Below, in pieces: positions 8,880-18,044 of a DNA stretch of 64,000 bases. The number at the start of each line of letters is the position of its first letter. Within the stretch, counting starts at the first letter, position 1. The DNA comes from Fulvimonas soli (GTDB lineage Bacteria > Pseudomonadota > Gammaproteobacteria > Xanthomonadales > Rhodanobacteraceae). The notes below the pieces were generated by a model. That model searched no databases and had not been told where the DNA came from. It saw only the letters and a list, made by a program, of their open reading frames with translations. The translations under genes were made by a program, and so were the position numbers. The stretch spans positions 62,001 through 126,000 of the forward strand of contig NZ_QGHC01000002.1 in the NCBI RefSeq assembly GCF_003148905.1. The letters run 5' to 3'.

Positions 8880-10961
8880 ATGAAACGATGGACGATGGCG
8901 AGCCTCGCCGGCCTGCTGCTCGGCGCCAGCGCCGGCGCGGCCGCCGACGAAGGCATGTGGACGCTGGACCACCTGCCGGTGCAGCAGCTGCAGCAGCGCT
9001 ACGGCTTCACCCCGAGCCCGCAGTGGATCGACCTGGTGCAGCACGCCGCGCTGCGCCTGGCCGAGGGCTGCTCCGGCTCCTTCGTCTCCGCCGACGGCCT
9101 GGTGATGACCAACCACCACTGCGCCAACACCTGCCTGTCGCAGCTGTCCAGGGGCGGGCAGAACTACATGGCCGACGGCTACCTCGCGCGCAAGCAGGAG
9201 GACGAGCCCAAGTGCCCCGACGTGGAGCTGAACCAGCTCGACTCGATCACCGACGTCACCGCGCGGGTGAACGCCGCCACCGCCGGCAGGAGCGGCGCCG
9301 AGCGCATCAAGGCCGAGCGCGCGGTGAGCAGCCAGCTCGAGCAGTCCTGCGTCGGCGGCGACGCCAGGACCTGGCGCTGCGACGTGGTCACGCTGTACCA
9401 CGGCGGCCGCTACGCGCTGTACAAGTACCGCCGCTACCAGGACGTGCGGCTGGTGTTCGCGCCCGAGCAGAGCATCGCCTTCTTCGGCGGCGACCCGGAC
9501 AATTTCAACTTCCCGCGCTACGACCTGGACGTCACCTTCTTCCGTGCCTACCAGGACGGCAAGCCGGCCAGGACGCCGCAGTTCCTGAAGTTCAACACGC
9601 AGGGACCGAAGGCCGGCGACCTGACCTTCGTGGTCGGCAACCCCGGCTCCACCCAGCGCGAGACGCCGTGGACGCAGCTGGCGGCGATGCGCGATGGCTC
9701 GCTGATCCCCACCTACGGCTACCTGTCCGACCTGCGCGGCGTGCTGTGGCAGTACAGCCGCGCCGGCGCGCAGCAGGCCAAGGAAGCGCAGGACCTGCTG
9801 TTCGGCATCGACAACTCGCTGAAGGTCTACAAGGGCTGGCTGCAGACGCTGGCCGACGAGGACTTCATCCGCCGCAAGCAGAAGGACGACGCCGCGCTGC
9901 GCGACTGGATCGCCGCCGACCCGGCCCGCCGCGCCAAATACGGCGACCCGTGGGCCGAGCTGGAGCAGGCCCAGCGGCGCGGCAAGGAGCTGCGCGACCG
10001 CTACACGATGATCGCCGGCGGCCGCGGCTTCGGCGTCGGCACCCAGCTGTTCGCCGACGCGCTCACCCTGGTGCGCGGCGCCGACCAGCGCGCCAAGCCC
10101 GACGCCGAGCGCCTGCCGACGTTCCGCGAGGCCAACCTGCCGGCGGTGGAGCAGTCGCTGGAGGCGAACGTGCCGGTGTACCCCGCGTTCGAGCGCACCA
10201 TGATGGCCTGGTCGATGGAGAAGATGCGGCAGATCCTCGGCGCCGACGACCCGTTCGTGCGCGAGACGCTGGGCAGGCAGTCGCCCGACCAGCTGGCGCA
10301 GCAGCTGGTCGCCGGCACCAGGCTGGCCGACCCGGCGGTGCGCAAGCGGCTGTGGGACGGCGGCGCCAAGGCGATCGCCGCCTCCGACGACCCGATGATC
10401 GCGCTGGCGCGCAGGATCGAGCCCGTCGCCACGCGCATCCGCAAGCAGTACGAGGACGAGGTGGAGGCGCCCACCAAGAAGGCCGGCGAGGCGATCGCCC
10501 AGGCGCGCTTCGCGCGCGACGGCGCTTCCAGCTACCCGGACGCCACCTTCACCCCGCGCCTGTCCTACGGCAAGGTGGCCGGCTGGAAGGAGAAGGGCGA
10601 GGACGTGCCGCCGTTCACCGACTTCGCCGGCCTGTACCGGCGCGCCACCGGCGCCGACCCGTTCAAGCTGCCGGAGAGCTGGCTCGCGGCCAAGGACGCG
10701 CTCGACCCGTCCACGCCGATGAACTTCGTCACCGACAACGACATCATCGGCGGCAACTCCGGCAGCCCGGTGATCGACCGCGAGGGCCGCGCGGTGGGCC
10801 TGATCTTCGACGGCAACATCCACTCGCTGGGCGGCAACTTCGTCTTCGACGGCAGCGTGAACCGCGCGGTCGCGGTGGACACCGCCGCGCTGGTGGAGGC
10901 GGTGCGCAAGGTCTACAAGCTGCCGCGGCTGGCCGACGAGCTGGCCAGCGGGCACCTGTAG
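8880..10961 (+). CDS. S46-family dipeptidyl-peptidase
   Basis: A 693-residue secreted serine peptidase of family S46 (DPP7/DPP11 type), which removes dipeptides from protein N-termini in the periplasm. A signal peptide spans residues 1-22 (cleavage near GAAAD). The catalytic triad is visible: His in MTNHHC (about residue 79-80), Asp in YDLDVTFFRAY and Ser in GGNSGSPV (about 627). ATG 8880 is chosen because it begins the signal peptide; the earlier ATG at 8820 would add a charged leader. The gene is monocistronic, between a divergent efflux operon and a terminator. Acidic versus hydrophobic P1 preference is not decidable here. Confidence 0.92.
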   Translation: MKRWTMASLAGLLLGASAGAAADEGMWTLDHLPVQQLQQRYGFTPSPQWIDLVQHAALRLAEGCSGSFVSADGLVMTNHHCANTCLSQLSRGGQNYMADGYLARKQEDEPKCPDVELNQLDSITDVTARVNAATAGRSGAERIKAERAVSSQLEQSCVGGDARTWRCDVVTLYHGGRYALYKYRRYQDVRLVFAPEQSIAFFGGDPDNFNFPRYDLDVTFFRAYQDGKPARTPQFLKFNTQGPKAGDLTFVVGNPGSTQRETPWTQLAAMRDGSLIPTYGYLSDLRGVLWQYSRAGAQQAKEAQDLLFGIDNSLKVYKGWLQTLADEDFIRRKQKDDAALRDWIAADPARRAKYGDPWAELEQAQRRGKELRDRYTMIAGGRGFGVGTQLFADALTLVRGADQRAKPDAERLPTFREANLPAVEQSLEANVPVYPAFERTMMAWSMEKMRQILGADDPFVRETLGRQSPDQLAQQLVAGTRLADPAVRKRLWDGGAKAIAASDDPMIALARRIEPVATRIRKQYEDEVEAPTKKAGEAIAQARFARDGASSYPDATFTPRLSYGKVAGWKEKGEDVPPFTDFAGLYRRATGADPFKLPESWLAAKDALDPSTPMNFVTDNDIIGGNSGSPVIDREGRAVGLIFDGNIHSLGGNFVFDGSVNRAVAVDTAALVEAVRKVYKLPRLADELASGHL

Positions 10962-10982
10962 GGCAGCGCCCGCCGCAACGGC

Positions 10983-11010
10983 AAAGGCGCCGCATCGCGG
11001 CGCCTTTTTT
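10983..11010 (+). terminator. Rho-independent terminator after the S46 gene
   Basis: An 11-bp stem AAAGGCGCCGC / GCGGCGCCTTT with a three-base loop runs into six Ts. It lies between convergent genes. Confidence 0.9.
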
Positions 11011-11029
11011 CATGCGCGGCGAGCGCCGC

Positions 11030-11434
11030 TCAGCCGCCCTTGATCGGGTAGGTCTGCGCGCCGCCGGCCGGGGCCGCGGGGGCCGCGCTGCCGGCCGGCG
11101 CGGCGGACGCCGGCGCCGCCGCGCCGCACTGGTAGGCGCCCCACGGCTGCGAGCCGTCGCTGGGCTCGGCCAGCGGCTTGATGGTGTCGGCGTGCATCTT
11201 GGCCGCCTCGTTGCGCGCCATCACCTCCAGCTCGTCGCGCACCTTGATGTCGTTGCGGTCGACCGGGCCGACGTGGTCCATCACCGAGACGGTGACCTTG
11301 CCCAGCTCGCGGCAGGAGGACACGTCGCCGCTCCAGGCCGTGCGCACCTGCTTGCCGCCGTCGTCGAGGGTGATGCCCCAGGTGCAGGCGCCGAGCAGCG
11401 CGGCGGGGGCGAGCAGCAGCAGGGTCTTGCGCAT
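11030..11434 (-). CDS. DUF4156-like lipoprotein
   Basis: A 134-residue lipoprotein. A short signal peptide ends in the lipobox LLGAC (Cys about residue 17). The following domain (CRELGKVTVSV ... DELEVMARNEAAKMHADTI) matches the DUF4156/RcsF-like pattern of small envelope lipoproteins, then a low-complexity Ala/Pro/Gly tail. Function unknown. ATG 11434 is preferred over the ATG four codons upstream because it directly begins the lipoprotein signal. Upstream is the M16 protease gene on the same strand, whose stop is 94 bp before this start. Confidence 0.75.
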   Translation of the reverse strand: MRKTLLLLAPAALLGACTWGITLDDGGKQVRTAWSGDVSSCRELGKVTVSVMDHVGPVDRNDIKVRDELEVMARNEAAKMHADTIKPLAEPSDGSQPWGAYQCGAAAPASAAPAGSAAPAAPAGGAQTYPIKGG

Positions 11435-11528
11435 GGAAGGCTCCACGATGGCTGGAAACGGAGAAGGCCGGGCACGCGCCCGGCCTTCATCCTAGCGCGC
11501 CGCGGCGCGCGCGTCGCCGAACGCCGGC

Positions 11529-14378
11529 TTACCTGGCCGGCGCCGGGTTGCCGTCGGCGTCGAGCACCTGCACCTCGCCCAGCTTGAGCGCGCGCACCGG
11601 CGCCTCGATCTGCCTGAGGTCGCCGACGATCACCCAGGTGAAGCGGTCCGGGTGGATCAGCTCCTTCGCCGCGGCCTCCACGTCGGCGTCCTTCTGCGCG
11701 TCGATGCGCGCCTTCAGGGTCTGCACGTAGTCGTCGGGGCGGTCGTACAGGGCGATGTCCTGCAGCGCGCCCATCACCGCCGAGGTGGTCTGGTAGCGGC
11801 CCGGCATGGAGCGCACGTCGCCGACCTTGATCTTGGCGATCTCCTCGGCGGTGAGCGGCCGGTCGCCCACCACCGCGCGGCTCTCCTTGAGGATCTCGGC
11901 CGCCGACGGCGCGGTCTTGTCGGTCTGCACCGGCGCGTACAGCAGGAACGGGCGCTGGCCCTGCGCGTCGCGCAGGAAGCTGAAGGCGCCGTAGGCCCAG
12001 TGCTTGTCCTCGCGCAGGTTCATGTTCAGGCGCGAGGTGAAGGTGCCGCCGAAGGCGCCGTTCATGGTCTGGATCTCGACGTCGTTGGCGGCCCGCGTGG
12101 AGGGCGCCAGGCTGCCGGCCAGGATCAGGCTCTGCTGCGCCCCGGGGCGGTCGACCAGGAACACGCGCGCGGCCCCGGGCGGCGCCACCTCGGCGAGGTT
12201 CTTCGCCGGCACCTTGCCGGCCGGCGCCTTCCAGTCGCCGAACACGCGGTCGAGCTGCGGGATGATCGCCGCCAGCGTGGTGTCGCCGGCGACCAGGATC
12301 TTCGCGTTGTCCGGCCGGATGTAGTCGCGCAGGAAGGCGCGCATGTCCTCGGTGCCGAGCGCCTTGATCGACGCCTCGGTGCCCGAGCCGGTGAACGGGA
12401 TCGCGTAGGCGTGGCCCTTGCCGTACAGCAGCGGCGGCAGCGTGCGCAGCGCGATGCCCACCGGCTGGCTCTTCTCCTGCGCGATGCCGGCCAGCCACTG
12501 GCCGCGCACGCGCGCCACGTCGGCGTCGCGCAGGGCCGGGTTGCGCACGATGTCGGCGAACAGGTCCAGCGAGGGCGCCAGCTTGTCGTCCAGCGCGTTG
12601 AGCGAGACGTTGCAGTGGTCCAGCCCGCAGCCGGAGGCGATCGCCGCGCCCAGGCGCTGCTTGCGCTTGGCGATCTCCACCGAGTCCAGCCGCGCGGTGC
12701 CCTCGTCGAGCATGGCCATGGTGAAGCTGGAGGTGCCCAGCTTGCGGCCCTGGTCGGCGGCGTAGCCGGCGTCGAACAGCAGCTGCAGCTGCACCGCCGG
12801 CACCGTGTGGCGCTCGGCCAGCACCACCGGGATGCCGTTGGCGAGCCTGCCGTGCTGCAGCGACGGGAAGCTCAGGTCGGGGAAGCGCGTCACCGCCGGC
12901 ACGCCCTGGCCGCGGTCGACCCCGCTCTTCACCGTGCGGAAGTCGCCCGCGGGCGAGAGCACCGGCGCGGGCTTGCCCGGCGCGGCGGGACGGCCGGCGC
13001 TGCTGGCCAGGTCCTGCGCCTCGACCTTGCCGGGAACGACGGTGAGCGTGTAGTCGCCGCGCGCGATCCACTGGTTCGCGGCGGCCTTCACGCTGGCCGG
13101 CGTGGCGGCCATCAGCCCCCGGAAGTCCTTCAGGTACGCGCCCGGGTCGCCCTGGTAGAGCTGGCCCTCGGCGAGGATGGAGGCCTGCGTGTTGACCTTC
13201 TCCAGCCCGCGCACGAAGGCGGCGCGCACGGTGGTCTTCTCGCGCTCCAGCTCGTCGGCGCTGGGGCCGTCCTTGAGGAACCTGGCCCACTCCTCGGCGA
13301 CCGCCGCCTCGACCCGGGCCGGGTCGACGCCCTTCTTCACGTCCACCTGCAGCTGGAACAGGCTGGCCAGCACGTGCTGCTCGATGTCCACCGAGACGTC
13401 GTCGGCGAGCCTGTCCCGGTACACCAGCCGCTGGTACAGCCGCGAGGTCTTGCCGCCGCCCAGCACCGCGGCGGCCAGCTGCAGCTGGTTGAGCTCGGCG
13501 TCGGTGCGCGAGGGCACGTTCCACTCGCGGTAGATGCGCACCTGCGCCACGTTGTCGGTCATCGTGCCGCGGGTGGACTCGCTGCGCGGCGCCACCCACG
13601 GCTGCGGCCGCGGCACGCGCGGGCCCGGCGCGATGTCGCCGAAGTAGCGCAGCATCTTCTCCCTCGCCTGCGCCGGCGTGACGTCGCCGGCGAGCACCAC
13701 CACCGTGTTGGCGGCGCCGTAGTAGTCGCGGAACCACTGCTTCACGTCGGCGAGCGACGCGGCGTTCAGGTCGGCCATCGAGCCGATGGTGTCGTGGTGG
13801 TAGGGATGGTTGGCCGGGAAGGCCTCGGCCTGGATCAGCTCGCCCACCCGGCCGTAGGGCTGGTTCTCGTCCTGGCGCTTCTCGTTCTGCACCACGCCGC
13901 GCTGCTCGTCCAGCTGCGCCTGGCCGATCGCGCCGAGCAGGTGGCCCATGCGGTCGGACTCCATCCACAGCGCCATGTCCAGCGCGGTGGTGGGCACCGT
14001 CTCGAAGTAGTTGGTGCGGTCCAGCCAGGTGGTGCCGTTCATGTCGGTGGCGCCGGCCAGCTCGAACGGCTTGAAGTACTCGTCCTTGTGGTTCTCCGAG
14101 CCCTGGAACATCAGGTGCTCGAACAGGTGCGCGAAGCCGGTCTTGCCGGCCGGCTCGTAGGAGGAGCCCACGTGGTACCACACGCTCACCGCCACCACCG
14201 GCGCCTTGTGGTCCTCGTGCACCACCACGGTCAGGCCGTTGGGCAGCACGAAGCGCTGGTAGGCCAGCTCGGGGATCGACGGCGCGGCGGCCGGCGCCGG
14301 GGCGGCCAGCGACGGCGCGGCGCCGAAGGCGAACGAACACAGGCTGGCGGCGAGCAGGGCCAGCGGCTTCTTCCTCAT
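11529..14378 (-). CDS. M16-family zinc protease, two-domain, periplasmic
   Basis: A 949-residue pitrilysin-type metalloprotease with a signal peptide (about residues 1-26). The inverted zinc motif HLFEH is at residues 84-88 and the third ligand glutamate lies in the LDEQRGVVQNE helix, about residue 166. The C-terminal half (about 490-930) is a second, non-zinc M16 repeat, so N- and C-lobes are fused in one chain. The start is decided by a near-perfect Shine-Dalgarno AAGGAGG, 6 bp before ATG 14378. Likely role: degradation of peptides in the periplasm, a plausible partner of the S46 enzyme nearby. Confidence 0.92.
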   Translation of the reverse strand: MRKKPLALLAASLCSFAFGAAPSLAAPAPAAAPSIPELAYQRFVLPNGLTVVVHEDHKAPVVAVSVWYHVGSSYEPAGKTGFAHLFEHLMFQGSENHKDEYFKPFELAGATDMNGTTWLDRTNYFETVPTTALDMALWMESDRMGHLLGAIGQAQLDEQRGVVQNEKRQDENQPYGRVGELIQAEAFPANHPYHHDTIGSMADLNAASLADVKQWFRDYYGAANTVVVLAGDVTPAQAREKMLRYFGDIAPGPRVPRPQPWVAPRSESTRGTMTDNVAQVRIYREWNVPSRTDAELNQLQLAAAVLGGGKTSRLYQRLVYRDRLADDVSVDIEQHVLASLFQLQVDVKKGVDPARVEAAVAEEWARFLKDGPSADELEREKTTVRAAFVRGLEKVNTQASILAEGQLYQGDPGAYLKDFRGLMAATPASVKAAANQWIARGDYTLTVVPGKVEAQDLASSAGRPAAPGKPAPVLSPAGDFRTVKSGVDRGQGVPAVTRFPDLSFPSLQHGRLANGIPVVLAERHTVPAVQLQLLFDAGYAADQGRKLGTSSFTMAMLDEGTARLDSVEIAKRKQRLGAAIASGCGLDHCNVSLNALDDKLAPSLDLFADIVRNPALRDADVARVRGQWLAGIAQEKSQPVGIALRTLPPLLYGKGHAYAIPFTGSGTEASIKALGTEDMRAFLRDYIRPDNAKILVAGDTTLAAIIPQLDRVFGDWKAPAGKVPAKNLAEVAPPGAARVFLVDRPGAQQSLILAGSLAPSTRAANDVEIQTMNGAFGGTFTSRLNMNLREDKHWAYGAFSFLRDAQGQRPFLLYAPVQTDKTAPSAAEILKESRAVVGDRPLTAEEIAKIKVGDVRSMPGRYQTTSAVMGALQDIALYDRPDDYVQTLKARIDAQKDADVEAAAKELIHPDRFTWVIVGDLRQIEAPVRALKLGEVQVLDADGNPAPAR

Positions 14379-14463
14379 GGCGAACCTCCTTGCGCGGATG
14401 AACCCGGCGAGGCTAGCCCGCGCTCCAGGCGGCCGCAAACCCAACCTTTGGCACGCGCGGACA

Positions 14464-14542
14464 CTGTCCGCGCGACTGTCCGGCGCGCGCGGCGGCTGTC
14501 CGCGGACACCTTCGCGCCGCCGCGTCGCGGCTGACAACTGTC
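14464..14542. promoter_or_regulatory. Cluster of CTGTC boxes upstream of the sigma-54 promoter
   Basis: Four CTGTC words at 14464, 14476, 14496 and 14538, with matching GACA words that make two short palindromes (GGACACTGTCC and TGTCCGCGGACA), lie 35-115 bp upstream of the -24/-12 element. This is where an enhancer-binding protein would bind. The word resembles the C/GTGTC boxes described for PilR, but the regulator is not identified. Confidence 0.5.
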
Positions 14543-14575
14543 AAGGGATCAAGGGTTTATCTGCCACTGAAAGGC

Positions 14576-14591
14576 TGGCACGCGGCTTGCG
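14576..14591 (+). promoter_or_regulatory. Sigma-54 (RpoN) promoter
   Basis: TGGCAC, five bases, then TTGC gives the -24 GG and -12 GC with the obligatory 10-bp spacing. Predicted transcription begins near 14602, about 34 bases before the first mini-gene. Confidence 0.78.
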
Positions 14592-14635
14592 ATAGTCGTC
14601 ATGCAGGGACACCACTTCTCCATCGGAGACATGCC

Positions 14636-14776
14636 ATGAAACTCGAGACCTATCTGCTGCGCAGCCTGTTCGCCGCCTGCCTGCTGGCCTGCGCGCTGAC
14701 CCTCGGCGCGATGCTGCACACCCCGACCCAGCCGGTGCAGCTGGCCGGCCAGGGCGCGACCGCGCACGCCGCCTGA
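14636..14776 (+). CDS. Mini membrane protein A (46 residues)
   Basis: A short gene beginning MKLETYLLRSLF, with GGAGA 10 bp upstream of ATG. One hydrophobic segment (about residues 7-27) with two or three cysteines is followed by a short polar tail ending AHAA. It is clearly paralogous to the next gene: both begin MKLE(T/S)YLL, have an LF(A/T)ACL core and LGAML at residue 23-27. Both sit behind the sigma-54 promoter. No family recognised; small single-span membrane proteins often bind larger membrane partners, but nothing here shows which. Confidence 0.7.
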   Translation: MKLETYLLRSLFAACLLACALTLGAMLHTPTQPVQLAGQGATAHAA

Positions 14777-14796
14777 CCCGGCACCCGGAGACGACG

Positions 14797-15000
14797 ATGA
14801 AACTCGAAAGCTACCTGCTCGGCGGCCTGTTCACCGCCTGCCTGGTGGTCTGCGGCCTGATCCTCGGCGCGATGCTCGGCGACCCCGCGCACTCGATGCG
14901 GCTGGCCAGCGGCGGCAGCCTCGGCACGGCGCTGCTGGCCGCGCCGAGCACCTGCGCGCTGCCGGCCGACGGCGTGATGTGCCCGCGCCTGCCCGGCTGA
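14797..15000 (+). CDS. Mini membrane protein B (67 residues), paralogue of A
   Basis: Begins MKLESYLLGGLF 20 bp after the stop of mini-gene A, with GGAGACGACG upstream as ribosome binding site. The N-terminal 27 residues align with A almost position for position; the C-terminal tail is longer and unrelated, containing two cysteines (STCALPADGVMC). A tandem duplication followed by tail divergence is the simplest reading. Same presumed sigma-54 control. Function unknown. Confidence 0.72.
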   Translation: MKLESYLLGGLFTACLVVCGLILGAMLGDPAHSMRLASGGSLGTALLAAPSTCALPADGVMCPRLPG

Positions 15001-15019
15001 TCCCGTGGGAGCGCCTCCG

Positions 15020-15042
15020 GTGGGAGCGGCCTCCGGCCGCGA
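15020..15042 (+). repeat. REP-like element
   Basis: One 23-bp copy of the palindromic unit GTGGGAGCGGCCTCCGGCCG plus CGA, typical of intergenic REP sequences in Pseudomonas and Xanthomonadales. A truncated copy immediately precedes it; two more flank trmL on the other side. Confidence 0.8.
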
Positions 15043-15096
15043 GGCGCAGCGCCGGAATGATCGCTACGGCGCCCCCATCCGGCCGATAATCGGCCG

Positions 15097-15564
15097 ATGC
15101 TGCACGTCATCCTGTTCCGCCCCGAGATCCCGCCCAACACCGGCAACGCGATCCGCCTGTGCGCCAACACCGGCGCGGCGCTGCACCTGATCCGCCCGCT
15201 CGGCTTCGCGCTGGACGACGCCCGGCTGCGCCGCGCGGGCCTGGACTACCACGAGTACGCCCGCATCGCCGTGCACGACGACCTCGACGCCTGCCTGGCC
15301 GCGCTCGGCCACCCGCGCGTGTTCGCCTTCTCCACCCGCGGCCGCGTGCGCCACGTGGACGCGGCCTACGCCGAGGGCGACGCGCTGCTGTTCGGCTGCG
15401 AGACCGCCGGCCTGCCCGCCGAGGTGCTGGAGGCGATCCCGCCCGGGCGCCGCCTGCGCCTGCCGATGCGCCCGGACAGCCGCAGCCTCAACCTCTCCAA
15501 CAGCGTCGCCGTGGCGGTGTACGAGGCGTGGCGGCAGCTGGGCTTTCCCGGCGCGGCCGATTGA
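15097..15564 (+). CDS. trmL: tRNA (cytidine/uridine-34-2'-O)-methyltransferase TrmL
   Basis: A 155-residue SPOUT methyltransferase that methylates the ribose of wobble position 34 in leucine tRNAs. It starts [17 protein letters not shown], the family signature, and has the knot motifs FGCETAGLP and [15 protein letters not shown]. Length is standard. The gene is bracketed by REP elements at 15020 and 15566 and appears to be a single transcription unit. Confidence 0.95.
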   Translation: MLHVILFRPEIPPNTGNAIRLCANTGAALHLIRPLGFALDDARLRRAGLDYHEYARIAVHDDLDACLAALGHPRVFAFSTRGRVRHVDAAYAEGDALLFGCETAGLPAEVLEAIPPGRRLRLPMRPDSRSLNLSNSVAVAVYEAWRQLGFPGAAD

Positions 15565-15565
15565 A

Positions 15566-15628
15566 TCGCGGCCGGAGGCCGCTCCCACGGTCCTGCCGTG
15601 AACCTGGGGGAGCGGCCTCCGGCCGCGA
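15566..15628. repeat. Pair of inverted REP-like elements
   Basis: Two copies of the same unit as at 15020, in opposite orientation (15566-15588 and 15608-15628), separated by 19 bp. Together they can form a stable hairpin that may end trmL transcription. Confidence 0.82.
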
Positions 15629-15667
15629 TGGCCGCGCCCCTCCCGCCCGCCCCGCTACAATCGCCGG

Positions 15668-16318
15668 ATGAACACCCCCGCCCCGAACGCCTGGCTGCCC
15701 CTGCCGCTGCGCCGGCTCGCCGGCCGCGCGCTGGAAAGCGCGCTGAACCACGCGCTGTCGCTCGACCCCGACACGCAGCGGAAGCTCGCCGCGCTGGACG
15801 GCCGCAGCGTGCAGCTCCACCTGCGCGGCCCGGAGCTCGCGCTGGCGGTGACCGTGGCCGAGGGACGCCTGCGCGTCGGCCCGCCACGGGACGACAGCCA
15901 GCTGCGCGTGGCCGCCACCCCCGGCAGCCTGCTGGCGATGGCGCTGCGCCGCGACGAGGAAGGCGCGGCGCCGGGCCGGGTGGAGATCGCCGGCGACGCC
16001 GATCTCGCCCGCCGCCTGGAGAAGCTCGCCGCGAAGTTCGCGCCGGACTTCGAGGAAGCCTTCGCGCGCACGTTCGGCGACGTGCTCGGCGTGCCGCTGG
16101 CGCGCGCCGTGCGCGCGGCGCTGGCGCACGCGCGCGACGGCGCCGCGCACCTGTCCGAAGACGCCGCCGACTGGCTGCGCGACGAGGCGCGCCTGGCCGT
16201 GCCGCGCGGCGAGGTGGACGACTTCCTCGACGGCGTGGACGCCCTGCGCGAACGCAGCGAGCGGCTGGAAGCGCGCCTGGCCCGCCTCGAGGCGCGGCTG
16301 AAGGGGGCGGCCGCGTGA
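15668..16318 (+). CDS. ubiJ: Ubiquinone biosynthesis accessory factor UbiJ (SCP2 domain)
   Basis: A 216-residue soluble protein with an SCP2-like lipid-binding domain in its first 110 residues and a charged coiled-coil tail (about 185-213). UbiJ helps the soluble ubiquinone-biosynthesis complex hold hydrophobic intermediates. Its TGA overlaps the GTG start of ubiB (GTGA), and ubiJ-ubiB adjacency is the known order in gammaproteobacteria. The partner factor UbiK is encoded at 28.6 kb. Confidence 0.88.
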   Translation: MNTPAPNAWLPLPLRRLAGRALESALNHALSLDPDTQRKLAALDGRSVQLHLRGPELALAVTVAEGRLRVGPPRDDSQLRVAATPGSLLAMALRRDEEGAAPGRVEIAGDADLARRLEKLAAKFAPDFEEAFARTFGDVLGVPLARAVRAALAHARDGAAHLSEDAADWLRDEARLAVPRGEVDDFLDGVDALRERSERLEARLARLEARLKGAAA

Positions 16319-17961
16319 CGCCGCTGAAGGTGGTCCCGGGCGTGCTGCGCGTCGCCTCGGTGCTGCTGGCCTGGCGGCTGGACGAGCTGGTCGACGCGGC
16401 GCACCTGTACCGCCCGCTCAAGCTGCTGCGCCCGCTGCTGGCGCGCGCGCGCCCCGGCGTGGCGCAGCTGTCGCGCGGCGCGCGGCTGCGCGGCGCGCTC
16501 ACCGAACTGGGGCCGATCTTCGTCAAGGCCGGCCAGGTGCTGTCCACCCGCCGCGACCTGATCCCCGCCGACGTCGCCGACGAGCTGTCGCTGCTGCAGG
16601 ACCAGGTGCCGCCGTTCCCCGGTGCCGAGGCGCGCGCCATCGTCGAGCGCGAGCTGAAGGCGCCGGTCGAAACGCTCTACGCCGCCTTCGACGAGACCGC
16701 GCTCGCCTCCGCCTCGATCGCGCAGGTGCACGCCGCCACGCTGCGCGACGGCCGCGAGGTGGTGGTGAAGGTGCTGCGCCCCGGCATCCAGGCGCAGATC
16801 GCGCGCGACGTGGCGCTGCTGCGCTCGCTCGGCGGGCTGGCGCAGCGCTGGCACCCCAACGCCGACAAGATCCGCCCGCTCGACGTCGTTGCCGAGGTCG
16901 AGAAGATGCTGGAGAACGAGCTGGACCTGCAGCGCGAGGGCGCCAGCGCCAGCCTGCTCCGGCGCAACTTCGCCAGCGGCGTGGACCTGTACGTGCCCGA
17001 GGTGCACTGGGAGCTCACCACCGGCCGCGTGCTCACCCTCGAGCGCGTGCGCGGGGCGAGCAGCGACGACCTGGCCGCGATCGACGCCGCCGGCATCGAC
17101 CGCAGGAAGCTCGCCGCCAAGGGCGTGCGGGTGTTCTACGAGCAGGTGTTCCGCGACAACTTCTTCCACGCCGACGCGCACCCCGGCAACGTCTGGGTGG
17201 ACCTCGCGCGGCGCGAGGAGCCGCGCTTCATCGCGCTGGACTTCGGCATCATGGGCTCGCTGCCCGAGGCCGACCAGTACTGGCTGGCGCAGAACTTCAT
17301 CGCGCTGTTCGAGCGCGACTACGCGCGCATCGCGCGGCTGCACGTGGACGCCGGCTGGATGCCGGACACCGTGCGCCTGGACGAGCTGGAGGCGGCGGTG
17401 CGCACGGTGTGCGAGCCCTACTTCACCCGCCCGCTGTCGCAGATCTCGCTGGCCGAGCTGGTGGTCAAGCTGTTCCAGACCGCGCGCCGCTTCGAGCTGA
17501 CCCTGCAGCCGCAGCTGATCCTGCTGCAGAAGACCCTGCTCAACATCGAGGGCGTGGGCCGCCTGCTCGACCCGGACATCGACATCTGGGCGGTGGCGCA
17601 CCCGGTGCTCGAACGCATCCTGCGCGAGCGCTACAGCGCGCGCCGCACGCTGAAGGAGATCCGCAGGCGCCTGCCGGAGTGGTTCCACGCCGCGCCGCAG
17701 TTCCCCGAGCTGGTGCGCGACGCGCTGCGCCAGGCCGCGCGCGGCGAGCGGCGCGCGCTGGCCGACCCGCGCGAGCTCGCGCAGCGGTCGGCGCTGGCGC
17801 GGCAGCAGCGGCGCACGCTCGCCGGCGGGCTGCTCGGCGGCAGCCTGCTGCTCGGCGCGGCGCTGCTGTGGTCGCTGGCGCCGCAGCATGGCGCGTGGCT
17901 GCCGCTGCTGGCCGGCGCGGCCGGCCTGCTCGCCTTCGCGCGGACCTGGCCGCGGCGCTGA
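16315..17961 (+). CDS. ubiB: Ubiquinone biosynthesis kinase-like protein UbiB
   Basis: A 548-residue atypical kinase/ATPase of the UbiB/ADCK family. The family KxGQ motif is KAGQ at residues 71-74; the Ala-rich nucleotide loop [19 protein letters not shown] and the LDFGIMG magnesium motif follow. Two C-terminal membrane helices (about 500-545) anchor it. GTG at 16315 overlaps the ubiJ stop by four bases and gives the family's normal N-terminus; no ATG is near. It supports ubiquinone synthesis at the inner membrane. Confidence 0.93.
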   Translation: MTPLKVVPGVLRVASVLLAWRLDELVDAAHLYRPLKLLRPLLARARPGVAQLSRGARLRGALTELGPIFVKAGQVLSTRRDLIPADVADELSLLQDQVPPFPGAEARAIVERELKAPVETLYAAFDETALASASIAQVHAATLRDGREVVVKVLRPGIQAQIARDVALLRSLGGLAQRWHPNADKIRPLDVVAEVEKMLENELDLQREGASASLLRRNFASGVDLYVPEVHWELTTGRVLTLERVRGASSDDLAAIDAAGIDRRKLAAKGVRVFYEQVFRDNFFHADAHPGNVWVDLARREEPRFIALDFGIMGSLPEADQYWLAQNFIALFERDYARIARLHVDAGWMPDTVRLDELEAAVRTVCEPYFTRPLSQISLAELVVKLFQTARRFELTLQPQLILLQKTLLNIEGVGRLLDPDIDIWAVAHPVLERILRERYSARRTLKEIRRRLPEWFHAAPQFPELVRDALRQAARGERRALADPRELAQRSALARQQRRTLAGGLLGGSLLLGAALLWSLAPQHGAWLPLLAGAAGLLAFARTWPRR

Positions 17962-17991
17962 CCGCGGGCGACACCGCTGCGACCACCGGCT

Positions 17992-18013
17992 TCCTCTCCC
18001 CGGAGGGGAGAGG
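17992..18013. repeat. Palindromic intergenic repeat (CTCTCCCC/GGGGAGAG)
   Basis: A near-perfect palindrome, related to copies at 29497, 41117, 55307 and 55405. It fills much of the ubiB-truC gap. Confidence 0.75.
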
Positions 18014-18044
18014 GAACAAGCACAGTGCACCGGCGAGAACCGCC

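Noticed and set aside
8738-11587. Very long open frame (about 949 codons) on the + strand overlapping the S46 gene
   Set aside because: Arg/Pro/Gly-rich shadow of the S46 peptidase in another frame; no family features. Similar long shadows over pssA, aaeB, M16, aceB, glmU and the atp genes were dismissed for the same reason.
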